From NCBI GenBank assembly GCA_021793275.1, contig JAJYTC010000017.1, positions 1 to 43,283 on the forward strand: a DNA stretch of 43,283 bases, read 5' to 3'. Under the pieces are notes generated by a model that saw only the letters and a list, made by a program, of their open reading frames with translations, was not told the DNA's origin and ran no database searches. This DNA comes from Deltaproteobacteria bacterium. Its GTDB lineage: Bacteria > Desulfobacterota > Syntrophobacteria > Syntrophobacterales > Syntrophobacteraceae. The stretch's first letter is position 1. Every line of letters begins with the position of its first letter. This document shows, piece by piece, positions 35,568 to 43,283 of this stretch. The position numbers and the translations under genes were made by a program.

Positions 35568-36620
35568 ATGTTCGAGGCCTATAATCAATGGATGAAATTC
35601 GTCGTTGAAGCTACCAGACCCGTAACCCAGCCAACCTTCGCAACGAAAAATGAAATAGTGCTGGAAACTGATGCGTTCACATTGAGGCAATTTTCAGAGG
35701 GAGGTGACAGCAATCCCGTCCTCATTCTGCCTCCGCAGTCTGGTCATCACAGCGGTATTTGCGATTTTTCCCGCGAGAATTCACTGGTCGGAACTTTTCT
35801 GAATCACGGCGTCAAAAGTGTCTATGCAATAGATTGGAAAAGCGCCACTTACGGGCGGGCCGGTGAAACCCTGGAGACCCTGGTTATGGATACCGACCGG
35901 TGCGTATCGCGCATCGGCCGAAAAGTCAATCTGGTCGGCCTGTGCCAGGGCGGATGGCAAGGAGCGATATATACCGCGCTTTTCAAGAACAAAGTAAGTT
36001 CCCTCGTGCTCGCCGGTTCGCCCATAGATGCGCATGCGGATCCAGGGAAAATTAAATTTGCTTGCGATCTTTTTCCATATAATTTTTTTAAGAGCCTTGT
36101 TATGGCCGGAGGCGGCATATACCGAGGAGAGTTTCAGCTCCTTGCATTCAAGCTGATGAATCCGTACGACCGGTTTTTCCTGGACTATTACAATCTTTAT
36201 AAAAATGTCGAGGATGCTGCCTTCCTTGAAAGACATCACCGGTTTAGAAACTGGTATGAGTCTGTCAGCCACTTGCCGGGGAAGTGGTATCTGCAGATAG
36301 TTGACCAATTGTTTATCAAGAACAATTTGATTAAAGGTAAAATGACGCTGTTCGATAAGAAGATCGATTTGAAAAATATCGATTGTCCCCTGTTTATGAT
36401 TGCAGGGTCAAAAGACGACATTACGACTCCCGGCCAGGTGTTCAACGCCGCCAAATACTTTTCCACGCCGCCTGACCGGATGGAACAATTCCTGGTCGAT
36501 TCCGGCCATATCGGACTTTTTATGGGAAAAAATTCTCTCAAGACTGCCTGGCCCAAGGTAATCGCGAAAATGAAAACGTATTCCGACAACTGTGAGGAAG
36601 AACTTTTGGAGGCCGTCTGA
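35568..36620 (+). CDS. PhaC-like alpha/beta hydrolase (class III PHA synthase type)
   Basis: Protein of 350 residues with the lipase-like box GLCQGG, where the nucleophile is Cys126 as in polyhydroxyalkanoate synthases rather than Ser. Further triad members are D283 or D284 (AGSKDDIT) and H314 (DSGHIG). Length fits class III PhaC (about 355), which polymerises 3-hydroxybutyryl-CoA together with PhaE. No phaE, phaA, phaB or phasin gene is adjacent, so activity as a polymerase is uncertain and an acyltransferase or hydrolase role is possible. ATG 35568 is preferred over 35532 because GGAGGGGG precedes it. The window's BKACE/dehydrogenase genes may feed 3-hydroxybutyrate metabolism, which would fit PHA. 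Confidence 0.82.
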   Translation: MFEAYNQWMKFVVEATRPVTQPTFATKNEIVLETDAFTLRQFSEGGDSNPVLILPPQSGHHSGICDFSRENSLVGTFLNHGVKSVYAIDWKSATYGRAGETLETLVMDTDRCVSRIGRKVNLVGLCQGGWQGAIYTALFKNKVSSLVLAGSPIDAHADPGKIKFACDLFPYNFFKSLVMAGGGIYRGEFQLLAFKLMNPYDRFFLDYYNLYKNVEDAAFLERHHRFRNWYESVSHLPGKWYLQIVDQLFIKNNLIKGKMTLFDKKIDLKNIDCPLFMIAGSKDDITTPGQVFNAAKYFSTPPDRMEQFLVDSGHIGLFMGKNSLKTAWPKVIAKMKTYSDNCEEELLEAV

Positions 36621-36680
36621 TCTGCGATTCCAGCAAGAGCTGTTGACTTACCCTGTTGCTGAAAAAGCGAAGGGCAGAAG

Positions 36681-36701
36681 CGAGGGGAGCTGTGCCCCTC
36701 G
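36681..36701 (+). terminator. Hairpin after the PhaC-like gene
   Basis: A perfect 7-bp stem CGAGGGG/CCCCTCG with loop AGCTGTG, 61 bases past the stop of the PhaC-like gene. It is followed by a C-run rather than T, so it is either a repeat element or a non-canonical terminator. Confidence 0.4.
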
Positions 36702-36763
36702 CCCCCCCGCCGGGTCCGGGACACCCGGAAACCATGAGAAACCCGCGTAGGGGCGAACCGTAG

Positions 36764-36790
36764 GTTGGGCTAAGCGCAGCGCAGCCCGAC
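36764..36790. repeat. Palindromic intergenic repeat
   Basis: GTTGGGCT (36764-36771) and AGCCCGAC (36783-36790) pair at all eight positions with one G-U, around an 11-base centre rich in GCGC. Form and placement suggest a REP-like dispersed repeat, which needs genome-wide copies to confirm. Confidence 0.45.
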
Positions 36791-37026
36791 AAGAACTTTT
36801 CAAAACAGCGATGTCAGGCCCAATGTCCCAATGTAGTGCCGAGTTGACGTGACCCCGACCACTTCTCCTGACGCTTGAATTTAACTGAAGGGCTGCGTAA
36901 AATAATTTTATATCCTGTGAGCCTTCCGGGGAGAAGGCTCCATACTGGCGCAAGCCGCCGACGTTGCGCGAAATTTTCTTCCACCCCGTGGTTTTGGGAC
37001 GATCGGCGGTCATAATCGAGCCTGCC

Positions 37027-39576
37027 ATGAAAAATAATGCCGGAAAGTCACTACGCCAAATTCTTGCAGTCGCTCATCCGCTTTACGCCTCTATTCGCGC
37101 AAGGCTTTATCTGCTCCTTCTTAGCGTAATGATTCCGGTAATGCTCATCCAGATCGGATATCTATACGTAAGATTCAAGGAGCGAGTGCAAAGCGCCTCT
37201 CAGGCCAACCTGGAGATATCTCGGGCGGTGGCCGGCGGTTTCAAAGGATTCATTGACGATGTTCTACGTCAGGAGCTGGCTATCGGTACCAATCTCACAC
37301 TGCCTCGCCCCCTCTCGTCAGTTGAGATGAACCGGATACTTGAATTGAACACGGAGGAGTCTCCGGCTGTCCGCAACTTCGCCTGGCTTGACCCCGCAGG
37401 CCGTGTCATCGCATCCAACCAAGGCTCTGGTGCCGGCTTGGCTCTCATTGAACGTGGTTATGTACGAAAGCTCATGTCAGGCAGGCAATGGGTAGTAGGT
37501 GACCTTATGCTTTTACCGGCTACGGGCAAAGCCATTTTCACGGTAAGCCGGGCAATTCGGGGAGGAAAAGGAAATCTTCTGGGCATCGTCGCAGCGGCAA
37601 TAGATCCCGATAAAATGGGAGATATATTCCCGATCCATCTGGCCAGGGATCAGGCTCTAACTATAATTGACAGCCACGGTATGGCAGTATGCCGGGAACC
37701 GAAAAGGGAGTGGAAGTGGGAGGAGCGAAAGCTCCTTAAAGGTCGGCATTTTATCAGGCAAGCTTTGGAAGGCGCGGAAGTGAGCGGCGTTTTTCCCTGC
37801 TGCGATTCCGGCGAAGACCGCATAGTTGCGATTGCCCCTATCTCCTCCATCGGCTGGGCCGCAAGTGTGGGCCGCTCCAAGGACGCGGTGATGGCCCCGA
37901 TCAAATCCCGACTGCTCCATCAGGCGGTCATATTTCTTCTTATAATGGCTGCATTTTTCTTTGGGGCGTTCCTCCTCTCGGAAGGCATATCCGGTTCTAT
38001 TCGGAGACTCCTGGAGCATGCCTCAACTCTTGGCGCCGGCAATCTGAAAGAGCCGATAGAGGAGAGTGGTCCTGAAGAACTGAAGGGTCTGGCGTCTGCC
38101 TTCAATGTGATGGCGGAAAAGGTTCGCGCACGAGAAAAGGCCCTTACGGCTGCGCAGGGACGGCTTATCTCGGTTTTCGAGGCTATCCCCGCATGTGTCT
38201 ATCTTCAGGCCCCGGACTATTTCATCGTGTTTGCCAACCGCACATTCCACAAAATCTTCGGTGATCCCGAGGGGAAGCGCTGCTATGAGATTTTGAGGGG
38301 TAGAAGTGAACCATGCGAGAACTGCGATGCGCTGTGCGCAATAAATACGCACACTCCCCAGCAATCGGAATGGACCGATCCCGATGGAAGATGCTACTCG
38401 ATCCACACCCATCCCTTTACAGACGTCGATGGCTCCCCGCTGTTGCTCAAACTCAGCCTTGATATTTCCGAGAGAAAACGTGCATGGGAGGCCTTTAGGG
38501 AAAGTGAGAGCAGGTACCGCGAACTCGTTCAAAATGCGAACAGCGCTATCGTCCGATGGAATAAAGATGGAGTCATCACCTTCTTCAACGAGTATGCTCA
38601 AACCTTCTTCGGCTACCGGGAAGATGAGGTGATAGGCAAACAGGCAAGCATTTTCCTGCCGGAGAAGCAATCCGATGGGACCGTTTTGACCACTCTGGTC
38701 CAGGATATCGTGAGCCATCCGGATCGCTACGTGAATTATGTCAATGAGAATATCCGCCGGGACGGCAGCCGGGTTTGGATGGCCTGGACCAATAAGCCGA
38801 TACTCGATCGGAGTGGGAAAGTTGCCGAAATACTTTCAGTTGGAACCGATATCACCGAACGTAAGCAGGCCGAAAATGCACTGAGGGAAAGCGAGCAGCA
38901 GTTGCGCAATCTTTCCGCCAAGCTCCTTTCGGCACAGGAAGAAGAGAGGAGAAGAATCGCTCGTGAGCTTCACGACAGCCTCGGGTCATCGCTTACCGCC
39001 ATAAAGATGGGTCTCGAAAAGACGCGCGGTGAACTCGAACAGGATGGGGCCCGCTCCCAACTGCTCGACGCCCCCATCGGGTGGACACGGCTTATGATCG
39101 ATGAGATACGAAGGCTCATGACCGAACTCCGCCCCCCCGTTATCGACGATATGGGAATCATTGCGGCTCTTAGATGGTTTTTCAGGCAGTATCGGACCAC
39201 CTATCCCGAAATCCACGTCGAGGTGCAAATCGGTATTGAAGAGCAGGATATCCCCGAGCCCTTGAGGATCGTGATATTTCGGATCACTCAGGAAGCCTTT
39301 CACAATATTGCCAAATACAGCAACGCAGAGTATGTCGATTTTGCCCTCATAAAGCGGGACAACGCCATAATACTGACCATAGAGGACAATGGAGATGGAT
39401 TCGACCTCGAAACCGTTCTCTCGCAGGTCGGTGATGGGCAAGGACTTGGGCTGACGAGCATGAAAGAAAGAGCAGAGCTTTCCGGTGGGTCTTTTACAAT
39501 CCGGTCGGTCCCCGGAACGGGAACTGTGCTGAGTGCTGAATGGCCTCTGCCCGGGCATCGATCAAGTCTCTCCTGA
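37027..39576 (+). CDS. Membrane sensor histidine kinase (Cache-HAMP-2xPAS-HisKA_3-HATPase)
   Basis: Sensor kinase of 849 residues. A membrane segment (about 25-45) and a second (about 298-318) enclose a periplasmic Cache-like sensing domain. HAMP (about 320-375) follows, then two PAS domains (about 380-490 and 495-620), a HisKA_3 domain with H649 in ARELHDSLG, and HATPase_c with EDNGDGFD and GLGLTSMKER. This is the NarX/LiaS class, which normally pairs with a LuxR-type response regulator, but none is adjacent. The first PAS contains CENCDALCA, a Cys cluster that might bind metal or sense redox. ATG 37027 is chosen over 36964 because the membrane segment then lies near the N-terminus; ribosome binding site weak. 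Confidence 0.9.
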   Translation: MKNNAGKSLRQILAVAHPLYASIRARLYLLLLSVMIPVMLIQIGYLYVRFKERVQSASQANLEISRAVAGGFKGFIDDVLRQELAIGTNLTLPRPLSSVEMNRILELNTEESPAVRNFAWLDPAGRVIASNQGSGAGLALIERGYVRKLMSGRQWVVGDLMLLPATGKAIFTVSRAIRGGKGNLLGIVAAAIDPDKMGDIFPIHLARDQALTIIDSHGMAVCREPKREWKWEERKLLKGRHFIRQALEGAEVSGVFPCCDSGEDRIVAIAPISSIGWAASVGRSKDAVMAPIKSRLLHQAVIFLLIMAAFFFGAFLLSEGISGSIRRLLEHASTLGAGNLKEPIEESGPEELKGLASAFNVMAEKVRAREKALTAAQGRLISVFEAIPACVYLQAPDYFIVFANRTFHKIFGDPEGKRCYEILRGRSEPCENCDALCAINTHTPQQSEWTDPDGRCYSIHTHPFTDVDGSPLLLKLSLDISERKRAWEAFRESESRYRELVQNANSAIVRWNKDGVITFFNEYAQTFFGYREDEVIGKQASIFLPEKQSDGTVLTTLVQDIVSHPDRYVNYVNENIRRDGSRVWMAWTNKPILDRSGKVAEILSVGTDITERKQAENALRESEQQLRNLSAKLLSAQEEERRRIARELHDSLGSSLTAIKMGLEKTRGELEQDGARSQLLDAPIGWTRLMIDEIRRLMTELRPPVIDDMGIIAALRWFFRQYRTTYPEIHVEVQIGIEEQDIPEPLRIVIFRITQEAFHNIAKYSNAEYVDFALIKRDNAIILTIEDNGDGFDLETVLSQVGDGQGLGLTSMKERAELSGGSFTIRSVPGTGTVLSAEWPLPGHRSSLS

Positions 39577-39597
39577 CGCACATTGGGAGGTGAATTC

Positions 39598-40776
39598 ATG
39601 ACCCGTTCGAATGGCATCGCGGGTATCGAGAACGCAGAGACTGCCTCCACTTCCGACATCGCAGCCATAAAGGGGCGTATGATTTCTCTTGACGCCTTTC
39701 GCGGAATTACAATCGCCTTGATGATACTTGTCAATAATCCAGGGGACCCGGGCAATGTTTATTCCCTTTTAAGCCATGCCGCCTGGAACGGATGGACTAT
39801 CGCCGACACGGTTTTCCCGACTTTCCTTTTCATTGTGGGGGTATCAATAGTTTTTTCACTGGATAAACAGATCGAAAAAAAGGTGTCAACCCCGGCGCTT
39901 ATGGCTCGGATTCTCAAAAGGACCGTCATTCTTTTCGCGCTGGGCATTTTTGTAAACATTCTCCCGAGCTTCGACCTTTCCACACTCCGAATACCGGGGG
40001 TTCTGCAAAGAATAGCCGTCTGCTATTTTTTCGTTTGCCTGATCGTTTTAAAAAGCGGCCTGAGGGGACGTATTTTGTGGCTGATAGCCCTGCTCGCTTC
40101 CTATTGGCTGATGATGCGCTTCATACCCGTGCCCGGAATCGGCGCCGGTGTCCTCGAACCAGGCAAAAATTTCGCGGCCTGGGTCGACTCACATCTCCTG
40201 AAAGGATACATGTGGTCCTATTATGGGGGTAAGTGGGATCCGGAAGGGATAGTGAGCACAATTCCGGCCATTGCGACAACCCTATTCGGGGTGCTCACGG
40301 CTCAATGGCTCAAATCTTCCTTTTCAGGGGGCCGAAAAATTGCAGGCATGTTATTGGCCGGATCGCTGCTCATGCCGGCCGGCCTCATACTGGGCCACTG
40401 GCTGCCGATAAACAAGAGCATCTGGACGAGCACTTTCAGCATGTTCATGGCCGGGCTGGCTGTTGTCAGTCTCGCGTTCTTTTATTGGTTCATCGACATC
40501 GCCGGTTTTGTGCGGTGGTCAAAACCTCTCGCCATTTTAGGCATGAATGCGATCACGGTTTATGTTCTGTCTATAGTTTACGGTTATTCCCTCTGGACCC
40601 TGGAGCTGGAAACATCCGCAGGAGAAAAGATAAGCTGCCACTCCTACCTGTTCAGATACTTCTGCACCCACCTCGACCCTAAAGTGGATTCTTTGCTTTG
40701 GGCGTTTTGGATTGTTCTATCCATGTATCTGGTGGCATGGATTATGTGGCGAAAACGGATATTTATAAGAATCTAG
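39598..40776 (+). CDS. NagX/HGSNAT-like membrane acyltransferase
   Basis: Integral membrane protein of 392 residues with about ten hydrophobic segments after a 30-residue polar N-terminus. The signature RMISLDAFRGITIALMILVN and the following WNGWTIADTVFPTFLFIVG are diagnostic for the heparan-alpha-glucosaminide N-acetyltransferase/NagX group (DUF5009), which moves acetyl groups across the membrane onto an amino sugar. The region NKSIWTSTFSMFMAGLA is also typical. GGAGG precedes ATG 39598, which is 21 bases after the upstream kinase stop, so the pair is likely an operon. The next gene encodes a PIG-L deacetylase; an acetylase and a deacetylase side by side suggest work on amino sugars, by inference. 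Confidence 0.88.
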   Translation: MTRSNGIAGIENAETASTSDIAAIKGRMISLDAFRGITIALMILVNNPGDPGNVYSLLSHAAWNGWTIADTVFPTFLFIVGVSIVFSLDKQIEKKVSTPALMARILKRTVILFALGIFVNILPSFDLSTLRIPGVLQRIAVCYFFVCLIVLKSGLRGRILWLIALLASYWLMMRFIPVPGIGAGVLEPGKNFAAWVDSHLLKGYMWSYYGGKWDPEGIVSTIPAIATTLFGVLTAQWLKSSFSGGRKIAGMLLAGSLLMPAGLILGHWLPINKSIWTSTFSMFMAGLAVVSLAFFYWFIDIAGFVRWSKPLAILGMNAITVYVLSIVYGYSLWTLELETSAGEKISCHSYLFRYFCTHLDPKVDSLLWAFWIVLSMYLVAWIMWRKRIFIRI

Positions 40777-40900
40777 CCCACCCTCCTCGCTAAAACAGTC
40801 CGATAAACATTTCCATTTGCCTTTCCTTGCAAAATACCTGATTATTCCGCGTTCATTTTTGGTTCGACCCGTTTATTTTATAGGTTCGGAGGTAGTAAAC

Positions 40901-41896
40901 ATGCTTCAGGTATTATTGATGTTATTTTTCTTTGCCGCCACTGCGTTTGTTCCTGCCAATGCCTGGTCACAAAAGGCGCTGGTTGTGCAGCTGCATATTT
41001 CACACGCCACACGTCTTATGGTCTTTTCCCCGCATCCCGATGACGAGACCCTGGGGGCAGGGGGTTTAATTCAGCGCGTTCTACAGTCCGGTGGCAAGGT
41101 AAAGCTAGTATACATGACCAGTGGAGACGGATTTCCGCAAGGGGTGGAAATGGAGGATCACGTTTCGATCCCCACTGCAATGGACTACCGCGAGTATGGA
41201 ATCCTGCGCCGCTCGGAGGCCCTCAGGGCGACCGCCACACTGGGGCTCAAAAAACGCAATGTGATTTTCCTGGGTTTTCCCGACGGGGGGTTATCCTACC
41301 TTCGTTCCAAGTTTCTCACAACCAAGTCCCCGTACACCTCTCCTTTCACCAGGCAAGACAGTCCGCCGGAATTCGAAAAGATAATCCCCGGGGCGTACTA
41401 CACCGGAGATGACGTTATCGGAGAGGCGGAGCGGCTGATCGCCAAGTTTCGACCCACTCTGGTAGCAACCACCCCTGCTCAGGACTGGCACCCCGACCAT
41501 AGTGCGACTTACTTTTTTGTTCAGCACGCACTGACACACTGGGATAAAAACCATCCAAACCTTAAACCCATGCTGATCACTTTCCTGATCCATTACGGGC
41601 ACTGGCCGGTTGGTCCGGGTTCGGAGGTCGGCTCGCGTCTTAATCCTCCCAAAGGCTTTCCCGATAAAGGCATACAGTGGGTCTCATTGCCGCTTACACC
41701 CGAAGAAGTGAAGATAAAAGGCGAAGCCATCCAGCAATTTCATTCTCAGATGCTCATCATGGGCAGGTTTCTAATGAGCTTCGACAGGTCGAACGAACTT
41801 TACATATTGTACAAACATAGTCAGAAAAAAGCCAAGGGCATAAACCCGGAGCGCCGTATCCCCCGCCCCCCCGCGTTACCTGCCTCGCGGGCTTAG
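40901..41896 (+). CDS. Exported PIG-L family deacetylase
   Basis: Zinc-dependent N-deacetylase of the LmbE/PIG-L family, which removes acetyl groups from amino sugars. The metal motif HPDDE (45-49) and a later DWHPDHSAT, with its His-Asp-His, are present. An N-terminal hydrophobic segment followed by ANA-W (about residues 1-22) looks like a signal peptide, so it probably acts in the periplasm; most family members are cytoplasmic. GGAGG precedes ATG 40901; an earlier ATG at 40817 lies in an unlike stretch. The NagX-like acyltransferase lies 124 bases upstream. A strong terminator starts right after the stop. The substrate is unknown. Confidence 0.9.
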   Translation: MLQVLLMLFFFAATAFVPANAWSQKALVVQLHISHATRLMVFSPHPDDETLGAGGLIQRVLQSGGKVKLVYMTSGDGFPQGVEMEDHVSIPTAMDYREYGILRRSEALRATATLGLKKRNVIFLGFPDGGLSYLRSKFLTTKSPYTSPFTRQDSPPEFEKIIPGAYYTGDDVIGEAERLIAKFRPTLVATTPAQDWHPDHSATYFFVQHALTHWDKNHPNLKPMLITFLIHYGHWPVGPGSEVGSRLNPPKGFPDKGIQWVSLPLTPEEVKIKGEAIQQFHSQMLIMGRFLMSFDRSNELYILYKHSQKKAKGINPERRIPRPPALPASRA

Positions 41897-41923
41897 CCCC
41901 GGAAGTGTCCGATCCGGGGTTTT
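41897..41923 (+). terminator. Intrinsic terminator of the PIG-L gene
   Basis: CCCCGG (41897-41902) and CCGGGG (41914-41919) form a perfect 6-bp stem with an 11-base loop, followed at once by TTTT (41920-41923). The stem starts at the base after the TAG stop. Confidence 0.75.
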
Positions 41924-42607
41924 AAGCCGGCGTGCAGTTCTTGAGCCGAACGTGTCGGAAAGAGCTGCACCCGGCACAACACCCCGGCTTCGCAAACAAT
42001 TGCCGCATAAAGCGCCGACATCGCCTCGCGGCGGACGCTTTGGCGCGGCAAACAGCGTCCGTTGTCAATTATTGTCTACCTTCGTCATCAGAAAGGCCTT
42101 CGATTTGGAAACGTCCGGGCCGAGCCGGGCCGCTCGGGAGGAGCAGTCTTTTATATCTCCATATCAAAGAGCCTTTGATTTGAGGGCTCTGCTTTTCCCG
42201 CAGCCCCTTACCGGCTGCCCGTAAGTAATGATACGGAAGAATTTGCCGAGATGATCGGCACTTTTTGCAAGCCCCGGCAAGAATGAGGCTGCCGGCGATA
42301 AGGCCGGGGCCTTCAGTCCCCATTCTCCCTTCGAATCCAAACTGAATTCCCGAAAGGCCCTACCCTCCGGCGAACCGCACAGGACGCCGCTTTTCATTTT
42401 CAACTACACGGAGTTTACAAATTTTAACATTCGATTCATGCTTCTTTACGGGGATTTTTCCAACATCGCCCGGTTATTGCTTCTGTGCGAACACCAAACG
42501 CAATTGAGCTAACCGGTTCGAAAAAACGGATATAAACTTGCGGCTCGCATTTGTGACCTCTTAGAGCGCGACTTGGTTTAAAAACATTACAGCAAAAGGA
42601 GAGAGCA
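41924..42607. other. Intergenic region with an 11-bp hairpin (684 bases)
   Basis: No gene supported. GTGCAGTTCTT (41932-41942) and AAGAGCTGCAC (41960-41970) pair over 11 positions with one G-U, around 17 bases. A smaller perfect stem CCGAGC/GCTCGG occurs at 42120-42137. I looked for riboswitch cores and found none. The final bases AAAGGAG are the ribosome binding site of the next gene. Confidence 0.5.
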
Positions 42608-43283
42608 ATGAGCGTTTCAGCAGTCGGCAATCCCAACTGGCTTTATACGAATTACCTTTCCACGCCCAACCAGTCATCCTGCAGCGCTGCGAACTCAAAC
42701 AGCCAGGTATCCGGAAATCAGTCGAACTCGGGAGGAAATGATACGCTGATGGAAAGCATCATGCAGGCGTTCGGTCAGGTGGGGCTTTCGATACCCTCCC
42801 CGTTAAGCGGCCCCGTGGCAAACTCTAACCCGGCCACCTCCACTTCCGTCGCAGCCACCGAATCCGCTGCCTCGACAAGCCCGACGGGTTCGTCTCACCA
42901 CTCCCGACATGCACTTGGAAAGTTCATGCATGACTTGTTCTCGGCCGTAGAGTCGGAATCGGGTGCAGACGAAAGTTCCACATCTTCTACGGCAGCCTCC
43001 CCTTACTCGAGCTTTTCAAGCAAGCTGGAGCAGTTGATTTCGCAGTTAGGAACGGGTTCAGGCAACTCATCGACTTCCACGACTTCATCTACGAACAGCA
43101 CCCTCAGCACGCTCCAGTCAGACTTCAACAACCTGGTTTCATCGCTTTCCGGCAATAGCTCTTCGAACAGTTCCAATAGCGCATCCAGCAGTGCGAGCGC
43201 AACATCGGCAACCACCCCGGACCTCACGACTTTTCTACAGGATGTGCTGACCAACCTTGGGACTTCAGCCACCACATCGACCA
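42608..43283 (+). CDS. Ser/Thr/Asn-rich low-complexity protein (5' part only, cut by window edge)
   Basis: My translation from ATG 42608, with AAAGGAG 6 bases upstream, stays open for 225 residues to the right edge. More than a third of the residues are Ser, Thr, Asn or Gly, broken by short amphipathic helix-like segments. The segments SKLEQLISQLG, LQSDFNNLVSSLS and LQDVLTNLG resemble each other: a Leu-rich stretch and a final LG or LS. Low-complexity linkers join them. There is no signal peptide. I do not recognise a function; the pattern is like Ser-rich repeat proteins found in Desulfobacterota and Burkholderia. It could be a structural or assembly protein. The opposite strand has only a shadow frame. 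Confidence 0.8.
   Translation, partial: MSVSAVGNPNWLYTNYLSTPNQSSCSAANSNSQVSGNQSNSGGNDTLMESIMQAFGQVGLSIPSPLSGPVANSNPATSTSVAATESAASTSPTGSSHHSRHALGKFMHDLFSAVESESGADESSTSSTAASPYSSFSSKLEQLISQLGTGSGNSSTSTTSSTNSTLSTLQSDFNNLVSSLSGNSSSNSSNSASSSASATSATTPDLTTFLQDVLTNLGTSATTST

Larger units (their letters stand above)
36621..37026. other. Intergenic region with dispersed-repeat-like palindromes (406 bases)
   Basis: No gene seen. It holds two palindromes: CGAGGGG/CCCCTCG (36681-36701) and GTTGGGCT/AGCCCGAC with a GCGCAGCGC-type centre (36764-36790). A C-rich, non-coding-like composition lies between. The second block resembles intergenic repeats (GTTGGGCTAAGCGCAGCGC type) seen in many environmental genomes. 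Confidence 0.5.

Noticed and set aside
41924-42607. c-di-GMP or cobalamin riboswitch upstream of the Ser-rich gene
   Set aside because: I compared remembered core motifs and found none; only simple hairpins.
1-43283. CRISPR array, integrase, transposase or prophage genes
   Set aside because: No regularly spaced repeats and no recognisable recombinase or phage genes were seen. The duplicated SDR end has no adjacent transposase.

Overview
The window looks like a chromosomal segment of a Desulfobacterota (former Deltaproteobacteria) bacterium, most plausibly a Syntrophobacteria-type sulfate reducer or syntroph. This rests on gene content only: a PurS-PurL fusion without glutaminase, a DUF1614 membrane protein, a MucR-type zinc-finger regulator, a beta-keto acid cleavage cluster, multi-PAS kinases with CxxC PAS motifs, and two probable selenoproteins of redox families. 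No 16S or other marker settles the species.

Layout. 1-3395 (minus): a RelA/SpoT homologue cut by the left edge, with an intact ppGpp-hydrolase site and a degraded synthetase site, preceded by a family 2 glycosyltransferase. 4133-5719 (plus): release factor 3. 5734-9907 (minus): purE and purL overlapping by 4 bases, and a MntP-like manganese exporter. 10012-17568 (minus): the translation cluster tRNA-Val(GAC)-thrS-infC-rpmI-rplT-pheS-pheT, ending in a small PilZ-like gene. infC seems to begin at a CTG codon.

17569-23768 (plus): a MucR-like regulator, then an accessory catabolic region. It holds a frameshifted SDR dehydrogenase, a beta-keto acid cleavage enzyme (BKACE), a carnitine-dehydrogenase/lambda-crystallin-like dehydrogenase, a second 3-hydroxyacyl-CoA dehydrogenase, and a decayed second copy of the SDR 3' end. 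The BKACE-HCDH-HCDH cassette is therefore flanked by two diverged copies of one sequence. Next comes the most striking feature: two small adjacent genes, a DsrE-like protein and a thioredoxin-like protein. Each is interrupted by a single in-frame TGA exactly where the family has its redox cysteine, and each TGA is followed by a possible SECIS hairpin. They read best as a tandem selenoprotein redox pair that ordinary gene calling would split or miss.

23783-26452 (minus): a CPBP-family membrane protease, an internally duplicated DoxX/DoxD-like membrane protein and signal peptidase I. 26858-41896 (plus): a DegQ/HtrA protease, a small membrane protein, a DUF1614 protein, an SbmA/BacA-type ABC exporter or importer, a large hybrid sensor kinase, a class-III-like PHA synthase or related hydrolase, a second membrane sensor kinase, a NagX/HGSNAT-like acyltransferase and an exported PIG-L deacetylase with a clear terminator. 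42608 to the right edge: the start of a Ser/Thr/Asn-rich low-complexity protein that continues beyond the window.

The two genes that run off the edges (RelA/SpoT homologue and Ser-rich protein) were translated by hand from the sequence.
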